From CAYJBP01 sp964368605 (lineage in GTDB: Bacteria > Bacillota > Dehalobacteriia > UBA4068), in contig CAYJBP010000018.1 in NCBI GenBank assembly GCA_964368605.1, forward strand, positions 1 to 29,794: 29,794 nucleotides of DNA, read 5' to 3'. Numbering within the stretch: position 1 is the stretch's first letter; the number at the start of each line of letters is the position of its first letter. The position numbers and the translations under genes are program-made. The notes beneath the pieces were generated by a model. That model searched no databases and was not told the DNA's origin. It worked only from the letters and a program-made list of their open reading frames with translations. Shown here piece by piece: positions 23,387-29,794 of this stretch.

Positions 23387-23872
23387 ATGGCTAAAATCAA
23401 TATTAAGAATCAGCAAGGCTTTACCTTAATCGAATTATTGGTAATTATTGCGGTAATCGGTGTTTTGCTTAGCATTAGCTTTGGCTCGTTGGCAATTGTT
23501 AGCCGCTCCGAAGCACAAGAGGCGGCCAATCATACGGCCAGCCTGCTTAATACCTGCAAAATTGCCACCTTAAGCGGTGAGGAAAATCCCCGTTTTAAGA
23601 TTGAATTAAGGGATAATAATTATTATGGCATAGTTTATGTGGGCGATTTGGATAATCCGCAAATAAAAGAAGAACAAATTTTAGGAAACAGGGGCTTGCC
23701 TTTAAATTTTGCGCCAAGCTCTATCAATATGGATAATAATAATTTTGGTTTTGATAATAATGGCACCCTAATTTTGCCCGACTTAGATGAAAATATAGAG
23801 ATTAGCTTTGGTAATACTAGCAATAGCACGGTAAAAATTACGGTTAATACCGGCTATATTAGGATAGATTAG
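23387..23872 (+). CDS. Minor pilin, GspH-like
   Basis: The 161-residue prepilin has leader M-A-K-I-N-I-K-N-Q-Q-G, then F-T-L-I-E-L-L-V-I-I-A-V-I-G and the usual helix. After it comes S-E-A-Q-E-A-A-N and a small beta-rich head, which resembles the GspH/FimT group of pseudopilins (helix followed by residues that handle a short beta sandwich). There is a single Cys in the helical part and no disulfide pair. AAGGGGGTGG (23373-23382) precedes the ATG at 23387; an in-frame GTG three bases earlier is less well spaced. It probably helps initiate the fibre with the neighbouring minor pilins. Confidence 0.85.
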   Translation: MAKINIKNQQGFTLIELLVIIAVIGVLLSISFGSLAIVSRSEAQEAANHTASLLNTCKIATLSGEENPRFKIELRDNNYYGIVYVGDLDNPQIKEEQILGNRGLPLNFAPSSINMDNNNFGFDNNGTLILPDLDENIEISFGNTSNSTVKITVNTGYIRID

Positions 23873-23886
23873 GGGAGGGGCTAAAG

Positions 23887-24465
23887 ATGAACAAAGATAA
23901 TCGCGGCCTTACCTTAGTAGAGCTGCTGGTAGCGGTAGCAATTATGGGTTTAATCATGGTATCATTAAGCCTACTTTTAGGTATTGGCTCGCGCACATAT
24001 AGCCGTGTTCATAATGATTTAAACCTCCAGATGGAAATGCAAGTGGGCCTATTGCAATTGCAGGAAAGATTAATCGATTGTAATGGCGGCCTGGCTTGGG
24101 ATGGTCAAATTTTGACGATTATCAATGTCGATTATAGTGATGAAGATGCTATTTTTATCGAGCAACATGGTTATCAGGTGGTGGATAATATTTTATATTA
24201 TGGCCATTTAAGGCAAACATTAAAGGCGGTTGTGCCGATTAATGCCACAGATATTGTCGATATTATGGCCGCAGATATTAATAATATCGACTTGGTAATA
24301 GTTACGGCGGCCGATAATCGTACCGATTTAATCGAATTTAGTATGGAAGTGGAGGCGCAAAGCGATATACATGCTGCGCAACAATCTTTGGCTTTGCGTA
24401 ATCAGCCTTTTTATGCTATAGATAATACCGATCTTTTAACAATGATTGAAGAAACTTTATTGTAG
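23887..24465 (+). CDS. Minor pilin, PilW/GspJ-like
   Basis: The 192-residue prepilin has a very short leader M-N-K-D-N-R-G and then L-T-L-V-E-L-L-V-A-V-A-I-M-G. Leu replaces the common Phe at +1, which prepilin peptidases accept, and Glu+5 is kept. The helix continues with S-R-T-Y-S-R-V-H-N-D-L, similar to PilW/GspJ proteins. The head is acidic and about 140 residues long. The AGGGGAGGGG ribosome site overlaps the stop of the preceding gene, so translation is coupled. The identification as GspJ/PilW is from position and N-terminal pattern only. Confidence 0.82.
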   Translation: MNKDNRGLTLVELLVAVAIMGLIMVSLSLLLGIGSRTYSRVHNDLNLQMEMQVGLLQLQERLIDCNGGLAWDGQILTIINVDYSDEDAIFIEQHGYQVVDNILYYGHLRQTLKAVVPINATDIVDIMAADINNIDLVIVTAADNRTDLIEFSMEVEAQSDIHAAQQSLALRNQPFYAIDNTDLLTMIEETLL

Positions 24466-24491
24466 AATAATTTATTTAAGGAAGATTGCTT

Positions 24492-27400
24492 ATGAAAAAA
24501 ATTAGTCTAAAGGCTATTTTAGGTGGCAGCTTAATAATTATTATTGGCTTGATAATTGGCTTTTTTAACCCCTTTAAGCCGCAAGTAATTGTTGAGGCTT
24601 ATGATTCTTTGCCCGGAATAGAAAAAATTAAAGATCAGGTAACAGATTATCATCCGTATACAATTTTGGAAATTATCCCTCAGGAAAATAGTGGCGAAAT
24701 CGGTTATTATTTTGCCGATAAAGAGCCTATTAGGGTTTGGCGTCAGCAAATTGCAGCCCTAAATGCGGCAGAGCGTAATAATTATTTAACTAATTTGCTG
24801 GCTAATTTGGAAAAGCAACGCTTACTTGGCGACGGTAATAATTTTCCGCTTAGCAAAACAGCAGATGCTTTTAGCGAGTATTTGCCCTGGCAAACCCCAC
24901 CCGAGCAGGCGGTAAATATTAATTTAGATAATAGAGAAAGTAGTCAAGTTAAAGCCGATTTTATTCCAACTGCAAGCGGCACCGGCGGCGATTTTGTGCC
25001 GATGTATCAAGTTACAGCCGCAGGTGATGGCAGTCATGATCAGCATTTTGCCTATTTAAGGCAGGTAGACGCTGCTATTGGTGGCGAAGTATTTTATTAT
25101 GATGCCGATTTTATCCAGGTAGATTTAGCTGCCTTAGATGCCGTGGCCGGCCAAGAGGAAAGCTCCGATCAAGCCTTAATCGAAGCAATTATCGATGAAT
25201 ATAATACCCTTATTTTTTATCAGCAAGAAGATGATGGCAGCTACAATTATGCCGGTACGGTTGGCGTTGATGATTTTTTTATCTACATAAATCAAATTTA
25301 TTATGTGGTAGAAAGCCTCTCCGCCCCCAGCCCTACTTGGAGCGAAAGCCATAATTTTGCTGCTATGGATGGCCAGTTTTTAACGGTAGATAATGCCTAT
25401 AATCCTCAACTACATAAGGGCGAAAGCTTTAATATGGTTAATAATGGCTATCATTATGTTGGGCAGGGGCAGGGTAGTCATCAAATCGATATTAGCGGTA
25501 GCACCGATAATACGGTTTTTTATGATTCGGTTTATATTGCCGCCCCTTATCAAAATAATCGTTGGTTTGAGCGCTATGTATTTGATATGGATACAGCAAC
25601 AGAAGGTCTAATATTATCTTTGCAATCATTGACTCCATCGCAGATTACAATTGATGAGATTAATAATGCCGATTTAATTATTTTAAGTGCCGGCTTTGAT
25701 TTAAATAGCGGCTTAAGTTTAGAAAGCGGTTACCGTGATAATGATTTATCTGCCGATCAGGTAGCGGCCATAATCAATAAGGTGCGTGGCGAAGCGGCTA
25801 TCCCTTTAGTATACGACCGCTTATTAACAGGGGCAACCATGCCCGATCAGTTTAAGGCTTTAATTACTGCCTTAAATGATGGTGCAATTCCTCCCGGTAC
25901 CGGTTTTGTGGCCAATAATATTTACTGCTTTAGTGTGGGTACCGTGCATCCTCATTTGGCAAACTCTAATTTTAATACTGCCCTTTTGAATAGCTATTAT
26001 TTAGAGGATTCTAGCCCATACCATGATGTTTGGCAAGAAATTTTAACCGAAAACAGCCTGCGTAGCCTGCTGGGCTTGGCCGATGATGATTTATTGCCGC
26101 AAACGGTAAGCATGGCTACATCTTTGCGTTATATTATTAATACTTCGGATCGACGTATCGAAAATAATAAAGAAGCCATCCATGTGCTGGAAATTCAGCC
26201 GATTCGTTCCGGCATAAATAACACTATTGATAGCGAAGAATTAAGCAAAAGCAAGGTTTTAAGCTGGCTGCCGGCAGGTAATGGCCTTACCGAGGATGAT
26301 ATTAAAATAACAACTATGGCCATTACCGAATTTATCGGCCATATCGAAAATATAAATGAAATTTATGATTTGATTTATTTTGGCGCCAGTTTAGAGGGCT
26401 TTAATCAAGCATCAGGCAAGCCTGTTTATAATGATAGCACCATGAATGGCCTTTATTATACCAATATTGGCGATACTATTCAGTATGGCCGCCTATTGGT
26501 TGGCTTATTAGATAGCGATTATGATACCACAGCTGGCACTCGCAGGCTTAATATTTATGGCGAATATCATGATTTATACCCTTTAGATCCCGGCGGTTAT
26601 ACGGCGCGTATTTCCGGCCTGGATTTAACCTATGCCAAGGTAGAAGAGTTGGCTGCTTTTGCCGAGGCAGGCTTTCCGATTATTCTAAGCAATACTTTGG
26701 TTTATCGGGGCACCAATGCGGTAACCGGCGGTACATCTTTATATATAAATGAGGCTACGGTAGATAATAGCTCTAATTTATATCAGGTTCTAGATGATAT
26801 TGTGGATTTTCCTAATATAATGTCTTTAGCCGATATTGCCTCTAATCAGGATATATTATTGCAATATCTAAACTTATCAAAACCCACAATTAATTTTGCG
26901 GTAAATGGTAAGCCCACAGAATATATTAGCGAAACTCAATTATCAGGCAATTTAATTACAAATAATACTTTAAATTATAGTTTTATGATTGAAAATCCCA
27001 CCGAATTAACCCCAACTATCACCTCTTATTACGCCTATCTATATATCGATATTAATGGTGATGGGCGCCATAATGATAATGAGCTTTTAAGTGATTTATA
27101 TATTTATGATGATGATCAAAATGCCCGAATTGATAATGGTCAGCTAAAGGCAGGTGTTAATTATCAAATAAGCCGTACAGTTCCCGAAACCCATAAGGGG
27201 GCGGTGCCTTGGAAATTAGAAATTGTTAAAAATGGTAATAGTCATGTAGCTAATTCGCAAAGTGGTATAACCTATATTAAGCCTGATGAGATGATTGTGA
27301 TTAAAGTTCTGCAAATTATCGGTACCGGCGGCAAATATTTAACGGCCAATAGTTTGTTTACCGGCTTATTTAGCGATTTACGCAATCAAGGTATTTATGA

Positions 27401-28952
27401 TATTCAAATAGAAGGCAAAACTATTACCGATCTTAATAATATTGTAGTTAATCATACCGAGGGTAAAGATGCCGGTTCGGCTGCCTTAGCTCAATTATTG
27501 AATAGTTATGATATGCTATTTTTGGGTTTTCAGGAATCCTATGGCCGTACCGATAGTTTTGACGGCTTTAATTTGGAAGTTTCTTTAGTTATTAATGATT
27601 ATATTGATTCCGGCAAGGCAATTTTGTTTAGCCATGATAATGTATCTACCGAAAATGTGCCAATTTATAATTATCCTGTTTCTAATGGACAAACGGTAGG
27701 GCATAGTACAACTTGGTTTTCAGGTTATTATATCAATTTATTATTGCGAGGCAAAACCGGCTTGGATAATTATGGTATAGTAAGCGAGGACTTTGGTTTT
27801 TCTACCTATTCTTTATTGGCCGATTTAAATCAGTATGGCCATTATGTAGCCAATGGTTATCAAGGTATAGACGAGGATACCAAGCAGGCTATTTTAGATG
27901 CCGATTATAGTATAGCCTATGATCATGGTTCTAATCGCGAGCGTTATTTGCCGGAAACACAGGGCTTTTCTATATATAATACTATAGCGCAAAGAACAGG
28001 TGGTAAATACTGGCCCACCAATGGCACCTATACCGGCGGTCATCATTTTAGTACAACCAGAAAAGTTAGCCAGGTTAATAAAGGGCAAATTACATCTTAT
28101 CCATACAATATTAATTTAAGCGGTTTTAAGGTAGATGCTGATGGACAGCTGCAAACGAATATTGCCGACACTTTACAAATAGGATTAACCCATAATCAAT
28201 GGCAGCAGGTTAATATGAATTCTGATGATATTGTGGTTTGGTATTGCTTAACAGATGATACTATTACCGGCGAAGATGCCTTTGTAAATCATTATAATGA
28301 TGTGGTTAATTCTTATTATATTTATTCCAAAGGCAATGTAACCTATACCGGAGCAGGCCATGCGCAGCCAACAAGTAGTAGTACCGCGGCAGAGAACCCA
28401 ACTTTAGCCGAGGCACAATTATTTGTTAATACGATAATTGCGGCCTATCGTGGCGGAAAATCGGCGCCAACGGTTAATTTTGAAGACCAAAACGGGGCAG
28501 AATTGGAATATTTTTTACTGCCAAGTTCTTCATCAAGTGGAGATTTAGATGCGCCGCCAATTGTTGATGATAATCCAACTTCGCCAATGCGAGCGGTGCC
28601 GTTTATTTTGGATAATCCTAATTTGGGCGGTTTTAACTCGATGTCGATTAAAGTATTTTATCAAGACGAGGCAGGTACAATTAGCCGACCCGATATGCCC
28701 GATCTTAAGTTTTTACAATTAGCCAATGAGGATATAATTATCCAAACAGCAGGTGGCAGTGCAGCTAGTCGTTCTTATTTGCTGGGCAATACCCCGTATA
28801 TGTTGTTTTTGCCGGATACGATATTGGCTAATTTATCTGGGGCAGAGCTAAACATATATATAGAAGTAAGCTTAAATAATAGTGAGGATAATTTAAGCAG
28901 TTTATCACCGGTATTAAATTTACGCAAGTTTAGCCTAATTCCTTTGGGGTAG
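24492..28952 (+). CDS. Giant secreted DUF5057-like protein, candidate pilus tip component
   Basis: The 1486-residue last cistron has a basic start, a hydrophobic segment (about 10-26) and a possible signal-peptidase site after V-E-A near residue 38; otherwise it is anchored by that helix. No sortase motif is present. Three similar modules can be seen: each opens with a strand such as T-I-L-E-I-I-P (about 57), H-V-L-E-I-Q-P (about 563) and I-K-V-L-Q-I-I (about 936), and each later has a strand of the type N-A-D-L-I-I-L-S, Y-D-L-I-Y-F-G or Y-D-M-L-F-L-G. This resembles DUF5057 as I remember it. Between modules two and three lies D-I-N-G-D-G-R-H-N-D-N-E (853-864), a calcium-loop pattern. AAGGAAG (24478-24484) supports the ATG at 24492. 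By position it may do the job of PilY1, but no sequence similarity is claimed. Confidence 0.75.
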   Translation: MKKISLKAILGGSLIIIIGLIIGFFNPFKPQVIVEAYDSLPGIEKIKDQVTDYHPYTILEIIPQENSGEIGYYFADKEPIRVWRQQIAALNAAERNNYLTNLLANLEKQRLLGDGNNFPLSKTADAFSEYLPWQTPPEQAVNINLDNRESSQVKADFIPTASGTGGDFVPMYQVTAAGDGSHDQHFAYLRQVDAAIGGEVFYYDADFIQVDLAALDAVAGQEESSDQALIEAIIDEYNTLIFYQQEDDGSYNYAGTVGVDDFFIYINQIYYVVESLSAPSPTWSESHNFAAMDGQFLTVDNAYNPQLHKGESFNMVNNGYHYVGQGQGSHQIDISGSTDNTVFYDSVYIAAPYQNNRWFERYVFDMDTATEGLILSLQSLTPSQITIDEINNADLIILSAGFDLNSGLSLESGYRDNDLSADQVAAIINKVRGEAAIPLVYDRLLTGATMPDQFKALITALNDGAIPPGTGFVANNIYCFSVGTVHPHLANSNFNTALLNSYYLEDSSPYHDVWQEILTENSLRSLLGLADDDLLPQTVSMATSLRYIINTSDRRIENNKEAIHVLEIQPIRSGINNTIDSEELSKSKVLSWLPAGNGLTEDDIKITTMAITEFIGHIENINEIYDLIYFGASLEGFNQASGKPVYNDSTMNGLYYTNIGDTIQYGRLLVGLLDSDYDTTAGTRRLNIYGEYHDLYPLDPGGYTARISGLDLTYAKVEELAAFAEAGFPIILSNTLVYRGTNAVTGGTSLYINEATVDNSSNLYQVLDDIVDFPNIMSLADIASNQDILLQYLNLSKPTINFAVNGKPTEYISETQLSGNLITNNTLNYSFMIENPTELTPTITSYYAYLYIDINGDGRHNDNELLSDLYIYDDDQNARIDNGQLKAGVNYQISRTVPETHKGAVPWKLEIVKNGNSHVANSQSGITYIKPDEMIVIKVLQIIGTGGKYLTANSLFTGLFSDLRNQGIYDIQIEGKTITDLNNIVVNHTEGKDAGSAALAQLLNSYDMLFLGFQESYGRTDSFDGFNLEVSLVINDYIDSGKAILFSHDNVSTENVPIYNYPVSNGQTVGHSTTWFSGYYINLLLRGKTGLDNYGIVSEDFGFSTYSLLADLNQYGHYVANGYQGIDEDTKQAILDADYSIAYDHGSNRERYLPETQGFSIYNTIAQRTGGKYWPTNGTYTGGHHFSTTRKVSQVNKGQITSYPYNINLSGFKVDADGQLQTNIADTLQIGLTHNQWQQVNMNSDDIVVWYCLTDDTITGEDAFVNHYNDVVNSYYIYSKGNVTYTGAGHAQPTSSSTAAENPTLAEAQLFVNTIIAAYRGGKSAPTVNFEDQNGAELEYFLLPSSSSSGDLDAPPIVDDNPTSPMRAVPFILDNPNLGGFNSMSIKVFYQDEAGTISRPDMPDLKFLQLANEDIIIQTAGGSAASRSYLLGNTPYMLFLPDTILANLSGAELNIYIEVSLNNSEDNLSSLSPVLNLRKFSLIPLG

Positions 28953-29030
28953 ATGATGATTAAAAATTAGAGGCTCTACCCCTAATACCCAGTAATTTTT
29001 TGGTAAAAAATTGATTAAAACTTTGCATAA

Positions 29031-29064
29031 AAAAAGAGCTATAACTTTTGTTATAGCTCTTTTT
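29031..29064. terminator. Bidirectional terminator of the pilus operon and rubrerythrin
   Basis: A perfect 15-bp stem (29031-29045 with 29050-29064) with a TTTT loop. The arms start with A5 and end with T5, so U-runs form in both directions, between the convergent genes ending at 28952 and 29073. Confidence 0.9.
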
Positions 29065-29072
29065 GTTTTTAC

Positions 29073-29627
29073 TTATTTTGCAAAATAACGCTTGTATAAG
29101 CCGCGGAAACCTGCACCATGACGGGCTTCGTCTTTGCACATTTCATGTACGGTATCATGAATGGCATCATAATTTAATTGCTTAGCCAAGGTAGCTAATT
29201 CTTTTTTACCTGCGCATGCACCATGTTCGGCTTCGGCTCTTGCTGCCACATTTTTGGCGGTATCGGCCCATACTACTTCGCCCAATAATTCGGCAAATTT
29301 GGCGGCATGTTCGGCTTCTTCAAATGCATAACGCTTAAAGGCTTCGGCAACTTCCGAATAACCTTCACGATCGGCTTGCCTGCTCATTGCTAAGTACATG
29401 CCAACTTCCATGCACTCGCCATCAAAATTAGCACGCAACATCTCAACTACTTTCTCGTCAACACCTTGAGCAACACCAATCTTATGTTCATCGGCAAAAG
29501 GTGCACCGCTTACATCAGCGGTCATCTCATTAAACTTATCAGCACCTGCCTTACATAATGGACATTGCTCCGGAGCAGCTTCGCCCTCATGCACATAACC
29601 ACAAACAATACAAGTAAACTTTTTCAT
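29073..29627 (-). CDS. Reverse rubrerythrin
   Basis: This 184-residue non-haem iron protein reduces hydrogen peroxide or oxygen to water in anaerobes. The rubredoxin-like iron centre is at the N-terminus (Cys6, Cys9, Cys22, Cys25), and the ferritin-like di-iron domain follows, the opposite order to classical rubrerythrin. Di-iron ligands are visible as E in D-G-E-C-M-E, E-E-A-E-H, E-A-E-H-G and D-E-A-R-H. Length is normal for reverse rubrerythrins of clostridia. The ATG follows a strong AAGGAGG site. It is monocistronic with its own promoter, and an inverted repeat over the -10 suggests peroxide- or redox-controlled repression. It shows that the organism lives without, but is exposed to, oxygen. 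Confidence 0.93.
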   Translation of the reverse strand: MKKFTCIVCGYVHEGEAAPEQCPLCKAGADKFNEMTADVSGAPFADEHKIGVAQGVDEKVVEMLRANFDGECMEVGMYLAMSRQADREGYSEVAEAFKRYAFEEAEHAAKFAELLGEVVWADTAKNVAARAEAEHGACAGKKELATLAKQLNYDAIHDTVHEMCKDEARHGAGFRGLYKRYFAK

Positions 29628-29661
29628 TAATAAATCCTCCTTATTAGTAATTGTTATCGAT

Positions 29662-29683
29662 AAACTTATTATAACATAAGTTT
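29662..29683. promoter_or_regulatory. Inverted repeat over the rubrerythrin promoter
   Basis: AAACTTA-N8-TAAGTTT covers the -10 hexamer. It is AT-rich like PerR sites but is not a clear match to the PerR consensus as I recall it. Confidence 0.5.
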
Positions 29684-29695
29684 CCCGAAAAGCAA
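29668..29695 (-). promoter_or_regulatory. Rubrerythrin promoter
   Basis: On the minus strand, TTGCTT (29690-29695), 16-bp spacer, TATAAT (29668-29673). The start would lie about 35 nt before the ATG. Confidence 0.7.
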
Positions 29696-29794
29696 GCTTT
29701 TTTTTAAGAAATTTTATATTTTTTTAAAAAGTGTCCGTTAATGTATATATTTTCGGCAAAAATATAAAATTTCCTGTATTTTGAGGCTATTAAA
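29696..29794. other. AT-rich intergenic end of window
   Basis: Upstream of the rubrerythrin promoter the sequence is very AT-rich with several T-runs. I see no gene, RNA or mobile-element end here. Confidence 0.5.

Noticed and set aside
25393..25611. 72-codon plus-strand ORF inside the DUF5057-like gene
   Set aside because: It is in another frame of a long intact gene and has no ribosome site.
12059..28952. Type II secretion system as alternative reading of the large operon
   Set aside because: The presence of pilT, pilM/pilN and pilO features and the absence of GspD, GspC, GspL and GspM favour a type IV pilus.

Overview
The window looks like a chromosomal segment of an anaerobic, single-membrane, AT-rich Firmicute of the Clostridia type. 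The evidence is a type IV pilus locus without any secretin (PilQ) or PilP gene, strong Gram-positive Shine-Dalgarno sequences with ATG, GTG and TTG starts, near-consensus sigma-A promoters, and a reverse rubrerythrin. I cannot name the genus.

Layout. 1-266: the last codons of one small ORF and a complete 69-codon ORF with the same C-terminal motif, so a tandem paralogue pair of unknown function, closed by a 38-bp perfect palindrome. 379-4236: a metal-complex ABC importer, with the lipoprotein receptor divergent from permease, ATPase and a DUF4213/DUF364-type protein. 4390-6249: a CASTOR/POLLUX-like channel with two RCK-like halves. 6483-7448: an AEC-family transporter. 7605-8183: an orphan type IV pilin with its own strong terminator. 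8403-8726: a carboxymuconolactone decarboxylase-like protein with an operator-like repeat over its promoter. 8958-9491: a shikimate-kinase homologue with two active-site substitutions. 9907-11613: a membrane chemoreceptor.

12059-28952: one long type IV pilus operon behind a perfect-consensus promoter: pilB, pilT, pilC, a pilin, pilD, a pilM-pilN fusion, pilO, four minor (pseudo)pilins and a 1486-residue secreted DUF5057-like protein. 29073-29627: reverse rubrerythrin, convergent with the pilus operon.

How the parts fit. PilB and PilT are the extension and retraction ATPases, PilC the platform, PilMN and PilO the alignment complex, and PilD the processing peptidase. Five type IV (pseudo)pilins carry prepilin motifs, and a sixth, GspK/PilX-like protein lacks Glu5. 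By analogy with PilX/GspK tip complexes, the minor pilins, including the large beta-rich one, could prime or cap the fibre, and the DUF5057-like protein is a candidate tip adhesin or sensor in the place PilY1 holds in Gram-negative systems. PilB begins with an apparently intact MshEN c-di-GMP-binding domain, so extension is probably second-messenger gated. The divergent chemoreceptor, whose promoter lies back to back with that of pilB, may steer or sense pilus activity. The orphan pilin is nearly identical to the operon pilin over the polymerisation helix but has a different head domain, so it may be an alternative or main subunit.
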